Of a stretch of 64,000 nucleotides of DNA, positions 1 to 11,993 are shown piece after piece. The stretch is from Gordionus sp. m RMFG-2023 (taxonomy: Eukaryota > Nematomorpha > Gordioida > Chordodea > Parachordodidae), in contig NC_088776.1 in assembly GCF_954871325.1 (NCBI RefSeq), forward strand, positions 1,379,671 to 1,443,670, written 5' to 3'. Every line of letters starts with the position of its first letter. Positions within the stretch are counted from its first letter, which is position 1. The notes under the pieces are model-generated. The model worked only from the letters and a program-made list of their open reading frames with translations, was not told the origin of the DNA and searched no databases. Both the position numbers and the translations under genes were made by a program.

Positions 1-104
1 TCCTCACAACATATTTCACGTATACGTTCTCTTTAGGACGGGTAGTAGACCAACGTGAGAAATTGAGTGTATCAATTATATATTATTTTAATAAGTGTCA
101 GGGT

Positions 105-1620
105 CAGGGTTGCCATGTCTCCCCCTATCAGCGGGAGACTCTCGCAATTTTTTAGTTTACACGCAAACAATTCTCTCCCGCAAAACTACCGCAATTGAAA
201 ATCTCCAGCAATTTTTTTTTTTTAGTATTTTAACATTTTTAATATATAAATAATAATTTTGAGAGACATTATAATTGATTATTTTTATATTTTTAAAATA
301 ATTTTAAATATTTATTCGAAAGACATGTCTAGTTTGTAAATTTCTTTTTACCCTGTTTTATTTTTATCCGATAATAAATCAACATCATTTCATTATAAGT
401 CACAGGGGAGTATATCAACATCGATTGCAATACAAAAATATTCTCAAATTATAAATAATACAGATGCTCTACATTTGCGGAAATCGTATACATCTGTCAT
501 GTAGTTCAACATTCACAGAGCTATATCATCATAATGTGGGTCGAATCTTTTTCTCATGATATTTAACGACTCCAAAATAAGTGCAAACCTTACTTGTAGC
601 AGAACAAGAATGAGCAAGGCTAGTAACTAAATCTTAGAGGTCAATTCGAGAAGATTTGAAGATGGGCATCCATATGCAATTCTAACAGAATCAACTAATA
701 AGGGAAATATTAAAACATTTCCCTCGATCCATCGCTATTTTAACAAGAATAAGAACATTTCAATAAAATTGTTAAAATTTTTTCCTCGGATAGTGAAAAA
801 TTCAACGATGTACCTAGCCACATAATGGTAAATATAGATGATTCAGGGTTATCAATGATTTGCATGTCAGCTATCTGCGCTGATAATGCCTCTGTAAATT
901 TTGGCAAAAACCAAAGTTACCGAATTGAGGCAGCACAATAATGAATTAATACCAATTGTCTGTATACTACATAATTCTTGCAAGAAGGCAATAAATGTAC
1001 TATCTGTAAATGTCGAAATAATTGTGATAAAATGTTTTAACGAATTTAGTCATCAACTAAAAGATTTAATGAATTAAAAGAGTTGGTGAAGTGGTCTGAC
1101 TTGGAATGGTGTGAGTTGTTGCGATTGCGATATATACCTATTAGGTGGTTGTCATTAATACCTGCCATCAATAGAATTTTAAAATTTTACAAACCCTTAA
1201 AAAAATACTTCTTAAATAAAGATTTTAAAAGCTGTACTAAAATTTTGAAAAATTATTTAGAGTATGAAAGATTCGTTTCACATGTAGGAAATCTACTTGA
1301 TGCAGTTAATATTCAGTTGCAATCAGAATATTATTTATGAAAAATATTCAGAAAATAATGCTACAGCTTTGTTCATCTCTACAGTTAAAAATTGATAATA
1401 AATTTTATGGCGCTATTGCTAAAAATATTATATATTAAAATGTTCAAATAATACTCATATTAATACATTTGTATATGAAGCAGATATTTTTATTAAAACA
1501 ATTTTAGAATATTTACAATCAAAATATGATTCGAATAACACTACTTACAAATGTATAAATTGTTGCATTTTTGCGTTACAAAAAAATGCATTATTCAAAT
1601 CGTAAATTTTTCCCCGTCTT
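105..1620 (+). mobile_element. Decayed hAT-superfamily transposon relic
   Basis: A hAT-style terminus, CAGGGTTGCCATGTCTCC, begins at 105. Around 950-1340 the + strand keeps a broken transposase. A first piece reads like PIVCILHNSCKKAINVL. A second piece, the 85-codon frame at 1083-1340, contains RWLSLIPAINRILKFYKPLK and NKDFKSCTKIL. The 'RWLSL.PA..R.L....PLK.YFL' pattern is common in animal hAT-like transposases (family knowledge). The two pieces lie in different frames separated by stops, so this is not a working gene. No matching right terminus or target duplication was found, so the end coordinate is approximate. Family assignment is moderately confident. Confidence 0.55.
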
Positions 1621-2560
1621 CGTAAATGAGAAAAAAACGCGTGATATTTGTAGATTTTTGATACTTTAAGAGTTTATTAAACAAATGGGATGCAGAACTT
1701 TTTATTTTTAGCTTGGGAGACTATGTAAATGTTGATTATAGAAAAGGGATATTATAATGGAGAAATTATGATGCGAAAAAAGATTATTTTTGTTAACTTA
1801 AATTTATATTTTTACTTTTTAATTTTTTTTACTTTTATTTTTCTTACATTAAATTTAATTTTCTTTTATTTTGATTATGTTTTTCACTTTGTATTTAATT
1901 ATATTTATTATTATTTAATAAAGGATTCAACTATAATTTAAGTATATATTTCTTTTTATATTTAGGTTTTGATTCTCAATGACAAACTTCTCTATTGTGA
2001 CATATATATTATGCCCTTGGAACAGAAACCATCAATTGATGGTTTAATTTATTAAATATATAAAAATAAAAACATTGATTTCTTGTTTGAGGAGATTGTA
2101 ATGCTCTCTATTTTTTATGATTCGCCAAAATACTTAAAGCTAGATGGTCAAAAGCAAAGGAGATAGAATTTTTTCGTAATAACGATAATTTCCCATGCAT
2201 GGAAAAAATTTGGGAGTATGTTTTCCCAAATATTCTTATGATAAAACGGTTATTATCCACACATTCTTTCAGGGGTATTATAAATTGTAATATGGAATTT
2301 TTTTGAGTGAAAGCTTTCCATATTCGGCCATCATATGTGCCTGTGAAGATTCGTGCACAATAATATCACTATTAAATTCCATGATCATTAAAAGAGTAAG
2401 ATATTATATTTTCCTCTAACACATTTTATTATTTTTGGTTAATATTTTTAGGCAGATTTTGAAATTGGAAAAATAAATAATCTATGACAAGAAATCTCGG
2501 ATAACAACCTAATTTACCAAACATCGATCTAAAATTTCCGTCAATACATATTAAATTAAT
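1621..2560. other. AT-rich stretch without recognised features
   Basis: Low-complexity AT-rich sequence. The frame at 1729-1941 encodes a Phe/Leu/Ile-rich string, which is what A/T homopolymer sequence produces by chance. No RNA gene or repeat end was recognised. A G-run of about 15 bases follows at 2574-2588. Confidence 0.4.
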
Positions 2561-2589
2561 AAATAAGTGAGGAGTGGGGGGGGGGGGTC

Positions 2590-3245
2590 TTATTATTACA
2601 TACATAAACCGGAAATTAATAGGTTATGGATGGATGTAGCAAAACAATTTAAAAAATATTTTTTAAATATTAAAATAAAAAAAATTTTAAAAAAAGTATC
2701 CCCACTCAAATTTACTGAAGCAGTTGCCACGGACCCCCCCCCCGTTTTAGGGGCCACTGCATTAATAATAACTATCGGTCGTACCAAAATAACAATTGTA
2801 GACATTATGATAATAATTATAACTATGGTAGAAACACAACACATGGCCGTGACAATAATCAGAGAAATCAGATACAAAATACTATGTGATCAAAAATTTA
2901 CATAACAATAATAATTGCAATATGAACATGGAAGAAATTGTAGAAGACAAAGTCGACAGACACTACCTTAGACAACAAATGATTTTTGGTTTTAATGTTA
3001 ACAACCAGGACTGAGAACCATTCACAATGATTGATAACAGTGCTTTTATGATTATTCTGAAAAAAAATTAAATAACATCACCCAGAAGCACTATGCAAAT
3101 TGATAAGGAATCAAAATTTAAAATTATACCTCGTGACTTATGTTCGAAGATATGTTTATCAGAAATTAAAAAAAAATTTATATACAATAATGAAATAACA
3201 ACAATGATGCAAGTTGATACAGGATCGAGATACACTATTATATAC
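2590..3245 (+). mobile_element. Gypsy-like LTR element fossil, gag-protease part
   Basis: This is a degraded copy of an Asn/Tyr/Arg-rich gag region. The nucleotide stretch around 2835-2870 recurs at 18365, 24720 (reverse strand) and 47225. It ends at 3205-3240 with an aspartic-protease start, MQVDTGSRYTII (the DTG motif of retroviral-type proteases). The LTR-like delta sequence follows immediately, with no reverse transcriptase or integrase between. Broken, with many breaks; old. The family is called Ty3/gypsy-like from the protease type and from pol fragments elsewhere in the window. Confidence 0.55.
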
Positions 3246-3261
3246 ATTTAAATAACTTATT

Positions 3262-3535
3262 TATAGGTAATTATTTAGCTGACGAATACGGTTGTTTATT
3301 CATATACTTTGGCGGATAAATGAAGTAATCGCTTTCTTCTTGATCGTTAAATTGACATTTATTTTCTAAATAATATTTGTGAGAAATTTGATCGTGTCTA
3401 TAATATAAAATTATAATTTAATTTTAAATATGCAAATTAATTTGATATTTGCCACTACACTATATAGCGTCATCTATAATATGAATTAATATTTCACATT
3501 TTATTTATTTAAAAAAAGCTTAATATATTTTGGAC
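3262..3535 (+). repeat. Delta repeat (LTR-like), 5' part
   Basis: The sequence starts around TAGGTAATTATTTAGCTGAC. The same ~270-bp segment recurs at 16835, 19335, 48630 and 51940 (+) and ends the reverse-strand copies at 6440, 24345 and 46410. It directly follows the protease motif here and in the 18-19 kb copy, which is where a 3' LTR would sit in a gag-protease-only derivative. Clean TG...CA ends were not found, so 'LTR-like' is an inference. Confidence 0.5.
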
Positions 3536-3544
3536 AGGGGAATA

Positions 3545-4952
3545 TGATCACTTATATATGACACAAAATAGAAATTTGAATTTTTTGAGCCTATAAAATT
3601 ATATATATAAATTATAAAAAAATTAAATGTTGGAAATATAAATTAATTACACAAAATTTTTTCTTAGGGAATAATTGTATTTTGTATGTTTTGAGATAAT
3701 TTTTCAATTATCTCATCCTAATTTTAGAAGTTTTACTTCGTAGGTATGTTATTCATTTTTTTAAAAAAAATATCTAGGCTAAAACCACATATTTGAAATA
3801 TTAGCTATAAAATCAAAAATAAATGTAATTTATTTTACAAAAATGGTCAGGTCTGAATACAAAAAAGCCTGGCCCCTGCAAATGGTACCTCTGCAAGGCT
3901 CTGTTATTCTACTTAAAAGGAGAATGTTCTCTCCTTATAGTTTACTATTGGGAGTTGCCAATATATGTATAACCATTTAATACATTGGTGAATATGATCT
4001 AAAATGTGTTTTAAATAATGCAAAGCATCCATACCATTTTTTGGGACTATATAAACCATAGTTAATCTTTTAATCATAGTTATTCAGCTAATAAGGCATC
4101 ATAAGATACTTTAACATCTATATTTTTTTTCTATCACCATCTGAAAAAGGTTGAAGGCTTTTGTGGAAGTTCTGGATTGGTAAGTGCTGTATGATGAATT
4201 ACCATTCATTTGTTTGGGTTATAAATGTATCTAAGAGTTAGCACATTTGTTTTATAATACTCTTCTACTGATCCTATATTAATGTTTTGTCGATGAGGCT
4301 GCATGTCAAAGGACACAAATATTAAGCACGTATAACTCTCCCTTTGTATCAACAATAATATATAAAATATGAAATTCTATATCAACATTAGTTCTAATTT
4401 CCTTGAGTTCTAATAAAATGCTCTCCGCTATTCTCATCTTCTTAATCAAGTCAATGTCATGTTTTTGAAAAGTGTTACATAAAATAATTGTGTAATTATA
4501 TAATACATTCTAATGAGAAAAAAACTTTGGAATAAGTATTGAATCCAATAATTTTCTTGCTTCTGAGGAAATATTTATTTAAACCATTATGATATTTCAG
4601 TAATAGCATTAATATAATTGGCTCTTTTAACTCCATAAAAGCTGTTATTGCTTGATGGCGGAGACTCGATCTCGTTAAACAAGCTTTCAATTTCTTTCTC
4701 CCTGTTGGACAAGGAGTTTCAGAGATAATTATTATTTGAATAGAAATTTAGATAAATATTACGCCAAGGAAAACTTGAAATCCAAATTAATTGATGAAAT
4801 GACTTAGTAGATGAATGTGACTAATAAATGTAATTATATATATATATGAGATAGGAATAAATATTGACAATATTATTTTTGAAAATTATAATCCGGCAGC
4901 TGCATTTTTTTGGCTTTAGGGGGATTTTCCCCTCCCTCTACGTACGCGCCTG
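3545..4952. mobile_element. hAT-like element X, copy 1 (left end lost)
   Basis: The right terminus reads ...CTACGTACGCGCCTG at 4952. It is the inverted counterpart of the left terminus CAGGCGCGTGCGC of copy 2 at 21042. The flank after it, CTTATGAT (4953-4960), matches the 8-bp flank ATTATGAT before copy 2 in seven of eight bases, as expected for a hAT 8-bp target duplication. The interior is collinear with 21310-22868. On the reverse strand near 4250-4700 is a conserved coding-like relic, including ESILLELKEIR and ILYIIVD(T/S)KGELYV. I do not recognise the protein. The left end is replaced by delta sequence. Confidence 0.5.
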
Positions 4953-4960
4953 CTTATGAT

Positions 4961-6440
4961 TTAACCAATAATTATGTCATTGATTTAAAGCTTAAATAAA
5001 TTTGAGGCTATATAATGTTAGTTATTTGATGCGTGTGACTCTATTTAAAAAAAAATTGTATTTATTCTATTAGCAATTTTGTTTCTCAAAATCGATATAA
5101 TCCACAAGGTTTATTTATTAGTTATAATTCTGTCTAAGAGCATAATGATAAATCTTCAATTTAATACTTTTATTCTAAATAATATTATGAAGGACCTAAG
5201 GTCATTTTTAAATGTGTTAGAAATTTTTTTTTACCATAATCCCCTTCTCATGCCATAGACTAAGATATCATTAAAGAATAATCAAGAGATAATTATATTT
5301 TATTTCAAAATCCATGCTAATTTAATTTGTATAAAAAAGTATTAATAAATCCTCTCCAAGTTTAGAATACGAATGATTAACAAAACAAAATAAAAACCTT
5401 TCTATTTGAGAAACCTATGGAGGTAACTTAAATTATTAAATACCCCCCCCCCCTCTCACCCCAATTATTATTGGAAAGAGAGATTGCGTATTGTACAAAA
5501 TATCTTTTTATTAGCTTTTATTTGCCACATGTTTTATGAAGAGAGGATTGGTGAGGTTGGAGTATAATGTATTAAACACATTCTATAATGGTCATCGAGT
5601 CATATTTTTAAATATCTAACGATGACTTTATTAAAACATGTTACAAAAATATGTATCTCCTTTCATTATAAATTTTATATGACTGTCTTTATATATCCCT
5701 TTTTATCAGCAATTTAAAATATGTTTAAATAAATGAATGCGTAAATAATCAATCTATTCAAGTTACGCACAAAATTTTAAAAAAATGTAATTTAAAAGAT
5801 GATATGAACCAAAATTAAGCGATTATGTTTTAAATTCCGCCATGTTGCATTAAAATATGATATATTTAGGTATAACATTTACACCTATCAAGATAATTGC
5901 TATGCAACTTTTAAATACTTCCTAACCTCCCCCCCCCCCTTTCGTTGCTATCCTAGAGTCAAGGACCTAGAGAGCTAAATTAAAAACTTGGGAATACTTA
6001 CCCATAGAAAGTTATCTCTTCTCTTCTTCAATGCCAACATTTAGGAATATGTTTCTGAGTTCTAAGTTTTTATTCTGGACGAAATTATTTATCATCGAAT
6101 ATTTTTGTTTAAAAAAAATATCACAAAATGTTCCAATTATTTTCCAAAATTACAATAAGTTTCAAATAAATAACAATGTTAAATATTAATACATATTATA
6201 GATGTCGCTAAATATTCTATGGGCAAATAATAAAAAATTTGTAATATTTGAAATTATAATCTTATATTTACATCGACATAATCCGAATCTAGCAAATAAT
6301 TTGATACAAATAAACGCCCATCTAACAATCAACAACAAAGCAATTACTTCGTTTATCTACCAAAGTATATGATAACCCACTCTATTCGTCAGCTAAAGAA
6401 TTTATATATAAATGGTACTAGTTATTTAAGAAGTTTTTCA
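4961..6440 (-). repeat. Delta repeat, reverse copy
   Basis: About 1.5 kb collinear with 22869-24345 (direct) and, inverted, with 19335-20570, 48630-50045 and 51940-53130. It contains C-homopolymer tracts (5444 and 5931 regions), a conserved 'GTTGGAGTATAATGTATTAA' block near 5560, and the TAGCTGACGAATAGAG segment near 6395. No coding capacity was recognised. Confidence 0.6.
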
Positions 6441-6752
6441 AATGTAGCCCCACTTAATAACATGACCATAGCATAAAGGAATTGAATTTTTTTTATAAAT
6501 TTCGAATAAAAAAAAATATAAAATTTACATCCACAAACCTCACTCCTTTTTCATTTTATTTTAAGAATGAATAGACCATTATAAAAAAAAAATTTAAGAA
6601 TATACCGCAAAGAGAATATATATTTCTCTTATAACACACAAAAACATATAAAAAAAATATTTTTATCCTCCCTTTTACAACAAACCTTACAGTTGCATAT
6701 CCAATCTTTATTATAATTTTTTTTTTTTAAAAAACATGTGTACGCTCTTATC

Positions 6753-8280
6753 TCACATTACCAACAATATTTCTTCCCTTTCACCCCGACTCATATTCTT
6801 AGTCTCATTTGTAGCCTCCGGTTTTGCAAAAATATTCCAAAAATTATTAAAGGGATCCAACCGAACAATCCAACTCCATCCCATGATGGTTTCCACACTT
6901 TCTTTCACCACCCATAAATCAAGGTAAAACATAGTATCATTAAGATTAACTCCCAATTTGGCCTTTCCCAACACGACACCATCAAATTGTCTAACGCACA
7001 TCGCCTCTTTTTCAAGTTTACCCCCAGGCCAATACTTATAAAAATTCTCCTGCGACATTAGAGAAATACTAGCCCCGGTGTCAAATAGCATTCAATTTTC
7101 CAAACGAACCCTCGGACACAAACATGGTCCATCTAATCTTTCCGTCATTAAAATATTATATGTTTTAATCGGAGAATCAGCCTTTATTTTATCTAAAATA
7201 ATAATTTCATTAGCATTCACATTGCCCCCTACATTCTACTCCAAATTTAAATTTTTATTACTGACAATTACATTTCTTCTAACAAGATTTGTGGGACATC
7301 TTTCCCAAATAAAATTCCTAACATCCCTTCTAAGAGAATAACGAACAATATTCCTCGGATATTGTTCCCACTTAAATCGACTTCTCAGGGAAATTACGAG
7401 AATGACTTCTTATTTTTATTCTATCATTCCCATTATCCCGACTAACAAAATTAATTGTGTTATTAAACAACTTTTTCCGATCGGAGCCCCGACTCCTATA
7501 TGATTCACTCTGCAATCATATAGTCAACACGAATTTTGAGATACTTCCATGCAGTCCACAGCTACATGTCCCGGCCTTTTACATTAAAAACATATTCGAG
7601 ATTCATTCACCCGAACCACCTTTACACTAGCATTTCCTATTAACAGAAATCCATCTTTGAACCTATGCTCTGGGCCACGCAGGTATCCCTTTTATGTCCT
7701 CTCCATCAGCACCGATGGCAAATGATAATTTCCTCAAATCTTTTATTTACCGACACTCCATTATTTTCCTTGTAATCATTAAATTTCTTATTAATATTTC
7801 TATCATCCACTTGGCTCTTAACTGGACTTTTACTTTCCTTTATCAACGCATTGATGGCTTCTTTCATTTCTTTCATTTCCAGGAGGATTTTATCTGACCT
7901 TTTCCCAACATTTCCAGCCTAGATTTCCTCTAAAACATCTTTTAGATTACTTTCCAAGTCTGCTATTTTCTTCCCATAAATATCCAATATTAAATTAAAA
8001 TACGTTTCCTCCATTTTTTTTATACATCTGACACCGCAGTGTCCTTCTTCCAACTGCAATACATGCCTGCCAGTACCACAGTACCCCTTTTTATCAAATA
8101 TTTCACCATAATGACCAATATATACATTATTACCAATATCCCAATTACCATGCCCTGCTTAATTAAATCCAATTCATCAAAATTTTTATACAAAACTTTA
8201 AGACCCAAATTCTTATATAATGAAATCTTAGTAGCCACACTATAATCATCATGATACCTAAAAAAATGAACCATTGGTCA
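6753..8280 (-). mobile_element. LTR retroelement fossil, gag and protease
   Basis: On the reverse strand, N to C: a gag-like start (MVHFFRYHDDYSV) near 8274; a Lys/Glu-rich segment near 7900-8000 that looks coiled-coil; a CHRC...GHKRDTC knuckle-like motif near 7710-7730; a clear CCHC zinc knuckle (CxxCKRPGHVAVDC) near 7560-7600; and a retroviral-type aspartic protease at 7091-6753 with DTGASISLMS and a flap-like IMGWSWI. The order gag, zinc knuckle, protease is standard for Ty3/gypsy-type elements. Reverse transcriptase is not seen next to it. Broken, several breaks. Confidence 0.65.
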
Positions 8281-8482
8281 TGAATCTTTTAATCAATACT
8301 AATACTCAATTACAAAAACTCTAAATATTTGTAGAAAATATTAATACAGCACCTTAAATAACAACTTCACGAGCAAACTCGTATAATGGTTAAAATGCGC
8401 AGTCAATAAAAATTTAAGAAAATTATATAATTAAAAATTTTTTTGTTTTACCTTCTAAACCGAATAACTCCTAGGTAACGAT

Positions 8483-9835
8483 TAGTGATGTTAAAAGTTA
8501 CTTTTGAAACATAACTAGTTACAGTTACTAGTTACATTGGCAAAAACATAACTAGTTACAGTTACTAGTTACATTTTTACAAAAGTAACTAGTTACTTAC
8601 TTTATACATCATTCATATACGCATTATTTATTTATTGAATGCATTTATTTAATATAAAAAAAATTAGGATAAACAAAGTATAATCAGTTATTTAAAATAA
8701 TATACAATTTATTTATATAAAAAAATATCGCAAAATTGAATATTTACATCGAATATAAAAATATATACTTGCATTGAAAAAAAACATGTATTTTTCATAA
8801 AAATTAGAATCTAATAAATGTTTATTTCCTTTAAACAACAAATTAATTTCAAAGTTTTTATCTAGGAGACGTGCTCGTTTATCTCCAAAAATGAGCTTAC
8901 CTAGACTGAACAAGCGCTCTACGGGAGCACTTGATGTTAGAACAACATTATATTTAATAAAGAGTAATTTTATTGGAAAATCGTTATATAAAGAAAAAGT
9001 GTTGTTATTAGATTTGATAAAGTTTTCTATAGGTTCATTATCCAGAATATTTTGGTGCTTAAGGTCAAAAAATTTAACATCAAGTGATGTTGGTTTTGAG
9101 CATGATTCATTCGTCTGGGATTCACTTTGAGGTATTAAGGTATTATTAAATTTAAAATTTCCTCCTTTTTTGCTTTATTCCTTTTTTGCCTAATCCAAGG
9201 CCAGTCAGTTTTAAATAAAGGGTGAAGAATTGCAGCAATGATGTTGTCATTATCATAAAGATTATTAAACCTAACATGATATTTTTGTTAGACTTGGTTC
9301 TTGTAAGTAATGATTATAAATTCTAAAATAATCTGTCTTTGTTTTTCCTTATACTAAATTTAAATTTTTTTTTATTACGTATGATATGAAGTTCCAATGC
9401 TTGTTACTTGACGGAAAAAAATATATTGTGCTACATTTGTAAATAAATATAATATTAAAATTTATTAAATTACTTGAATTTGCTCACAAAATTATGAAGC
9501 CCAGCAGCAATGTAACAATTTAAGAAAAGCAAATCAATTTGAACGGGAAATTATTACAGTCAGACATTTTCACAAAATTTTAAATTAATAAATTCAATTT
9601 AAAAAATAAATTTAATTTAAAATTAATTTATCACAACATATTAAAAATAAAATAAATTATTTGAATATATCTTCAAAAGTAACTAGTTACTTTTGAGACA
9701 GTTACATTTTAAAAATTGTAACTAGTTACAGTTACTAGTTACAATTTTAAAAATATATCTAGTTACAGTTAACTAGTTACAAGTATCTAGTTACAGTTAA
9801 CTAGTTACAAGTAACTAGTTACCTTGACATCACTA
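8483..9835 (-). mobile_element. hAT transposon, 1353 bp, with 8-bp target duplication
   Basis: Perfect 8-bp target duplication GTAACGAT at 8475-8482 and 9836-9843. Termini are TAGTGATGTTAAAAG (left) and TAGTGATGTCAAGG (right, inverted). Both subterminal regions are packed with a CTAGTTAC motif (about 5 on the left, about 8 on the right). Inside, the reverse strand encodes the C-terminal dimerisation region of a hAT transposase. The rest of the transposase is missing or unreadable, so this is an internally deleted or decayed copy. It lies next to the duplicated PB1/gamma block. Confidence 0.85.
8713..8955 (-). pseudogene. hAT transposase C-terminal dimerisation fragment
   Basis: The reverse strand reads SSAPVERLFSLGKLIFGDKR, then a short RARLLDKNFEINLLFKGNKH segment. 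This is a close match to the hAT-family dimerisation motif SSAPVERLFS...RNRL.D.N.E.LLLLK.N (family knowledge). Upstream on the same strand (9190-8955), a further stretch with NESCSKPTSLDVKFFD and ENFIKSNNNTFSL keeps reading in a compatible way. No DDE catalytic core was recognised, so it cannot encode an active transposase. Confidence 0.7.
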
Positions 9836-9843
9836 GTAACGAT

Positions 9844-10135
9844 CAGCGTCACGAGCACCACTAAAGAAAATACCAAATAGAAATACTAAAAAAACTACAA
9901 AAAAAAAAAAACTATACTAAACCCCAAAATCACAAAGCAGACATAACTCGTAAAGAATGATTTTCTTTATTAACAATTTCCAAAAATATAAAAAAATTAA
10001 TTAATGAATAAAAAAGAAAAATAATATCTACATATATTATTACATCTAATTTTATATCCAATCAACCTTATTTTAATCGGTTGATTGGCATTTCGCGTAC
10101 AAAAATAAATGTATTCGTATTTACAAATACGACAA
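9844..10135. other. AT-rich spacer
   Basis: Sequence between the hAT element and the duplicated PB1/gamma block. It contains an A-run near 9898-9912. An imperfect palindromic stretch near 10057-10090 repeats the sequence AATCAACC/GGTTGATT. No gene was recognised. Confidence 0.35.
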
Positions 10136-10171
10136 TTACTATTGTCATAAATTTTTTTTTTTTTAAAATAG

Positions 10172-10221
10172 GTGAATGGAAGAAACTCCCAAAAGACTCT
10201 AGGGTTAAAACCGAAAAGTGA
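10172..10221 (+). pseudogene. Orphan last exon of a PB1-family gene
   Basis: After an acceptor (TTTTAAAATAG, ending 10171) the frame reads (G)EWKKLPKDSRVKTEK and stops with TGA at 10219-10221. The same exon follows the PB1 domain at 33169-33218 (EWKKPPIESMVKTEK). The first exon is absent here, so this is a stranded gene fragment carried by the duplication. Confidence 0.7.
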
Positions 10222-10449
10222 CAAGAATTAAATTAAATGAAAAAACATACCATTTATTATGCTAAATATCGTTTCCTTTATACATTCATTATCAATAAAT
10301 AAATGATAGTTAGAATTATTAATTTCAAATGATTTTTTTTTTGTCAATTATGAATTAGTTGCTACTAAAATAAAATATTAAAACATTAATTTTCTTTTTC
10401 TTCACGTTGGTTATTATTATCACAATTAAATATATATATATATCATCAG

Positions 10450-10612
10450 AGACCTGTAGAGGTACTATTTGTACTGACAGGCCCGGATTTTTTTCCAAAA
10501 ATATTTTTCGGCCGGCCTGAGTTTTAGTTAATAATAGCGATATCAAATATTTAGTTTTAAAATATACGGCCCGGGTAAACTGGCCCGGCATGCATGTCTC
10601 TTATATAATATA
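10450..10612. mobile_element. GC-rich MITE-like insert
   Basis: A locally GC-rich segment with inverted GC-rich ends (AGAGGTACTATTTGTAC...GGCCCGG and the complement of GCCCGGCATGCATGTCTCT). Relatives occur at 3740-3895, 21524-21800, 33448-33600, 43530-43600, 45100-45260 and 53150-53310. Several share a TACCATTTGCAGGGC-like end. The 78-codon reverse frame across it (10355-10591) is repeated at 33353 only because the block is duplicated. Confidence 0.45.
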
Positions 10613-11580
10613 TATAATTATTTTTGGGGAAAATGTTTAAATTATTATATCTAATTTTTCACTTACTTGTGGTTGTCCTTATGAAATAAATCTTGAAACC
10701 TTCATTTACATTAATTTAATTAGATTTTTTTTCAAAAAGTATACACTATTATTATAAATTTAGATTTTTTGTTTTTGAAGCCATATTATTTTTGAAAAAT
10801 TGATGTTGAAAGATAGATATATATATAGAAAAAGCCATTATGAAGAATTTCTTTACAGTTTTAATTTAAATGATTTTTTTTTGAAGATGTTGTTTAAAAA
10901 AAATTTGTGATTTTTAAATTCATGGAAAATCGGTATACAAAAAAATTTTAATATAATTGATTTTGAATTATTAAGACAAAATTTGATATTCCTTTCTTCA
11001 TTTAAGGAAATCTTCAGAGATCAATAATCTTTAAGTAGCATTTTTAAATCAGGTTTTGGTGTGATTAAGTGGATAATTTAATTTTAATCCTATTTTAAGA
11101 AAACCGCATTTTATGTAAATCGATAGAAGTAATATTTAAATTATGAAAAATAAACGGAGGATTATAATTATATTAGCATTCACGTATCACATAAGCCAGG
11201 TAAATAAAGATTTAAAACATATTATAGGAAACAATATAAATTAATTTTTATATATATTCAATGATTAGTTGTTAAAATAAAGATTGAAAGTGATAAAAAT
11301 CATATTTCCTTTGAAATATCAAAAGTCACATTAGTAAAAAAAACATATTTTAATAAAGATGGCTAAGTCTATAATTAATTAATTTAAATAACAATTTTTT
11401 AATTATCTTAAATTAAAATAATTTAAAATATATTTTTTTTAAAAAAACTATAATTAAGTAGTATATATATAAAGTACACCATAAAATTACGATACGCCCA
11501 AAAATTTCAAAAAGTATCGCCGATACAAATATAATACATATATCATGACAGGCAAAACTGTGATTTTGAAATGCGTGCCT

Positions 11581-11993
11581 CTTCCTTAAGAAAAACGTTT
11601 ATGTGATTCTAAAGTGGTTCTTGTGAACCCTGGAGTATTCTAAAATTTTATAATTTTTATATACAAACAAATTTCTTGAATGTCTCAGAACAATTCCTAT
11701 TGCATAATGTCTCCATACTGTGCCATCTATTGCTAAAATCTCAAGGCGTATAAAATATTTGTTTGTCTAAAACTCTGTTTTAGCAGTTAACTAGAGCCTA
11801 TCATAGAGGACTAGCATTACTTCCGATTCTTCAACTAGAACTCCTGGGAAAAAAAAACTATTTTTACGATAACTTAATTTAAAATTTTTGTAGTTGGAAC
11901 TATATAAAAATAAAACAAATCGAGTTATATAATAGTATACTGAATATAAAAAATTATCACCTAAATAAATAAATATTTTTAAAAAAAATATCG
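11581..11993. other. Spacer upstream of the FN3-like gene
   Basis: Moderately AT-rich sequence of more mixed composition than its surroundings. I examined it for further 5' exons of the FN3-like gene and found none that I can support. The missing N-terminus of that gene could lie here or further upstream. Confidence 0.3.

Larger units (their letters stand above)
10136..11580 (+). repeat. Duplicated block (PB1 last exon plus gamma), copy of 33125-34587
   Basis: About 1.45 kb is collinear and almost identical with 33125-34587 in the same orientation. Both contain the PB1 intron end, the PB1 last exon, the GC-rich MITE-like insert and the gamma repeat, up to the shared end CATGACAGGCAAAACTGTGA. 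The match starts inside the intron at ACTATTGTCATAAA. Upstream of that point this copy has no PB1 first exon, so the duplication broke in the intron. Related but more diverged gamma copies lie at 25.3-26.6, 43.5-45.3 and 53.1-54.5 kb. Confidence 0.85.

Noticed and set aside
1729-1941. Small hydrophobic protein gene
   Set aside because: Composition is that of A/T-run DNA; no supporting context.
10355-10591. 78-codon frame conserved at 33353-33589
   Set aside because: Spans a GC-rich MITE-like insert in a recent duplication; no coding signature.
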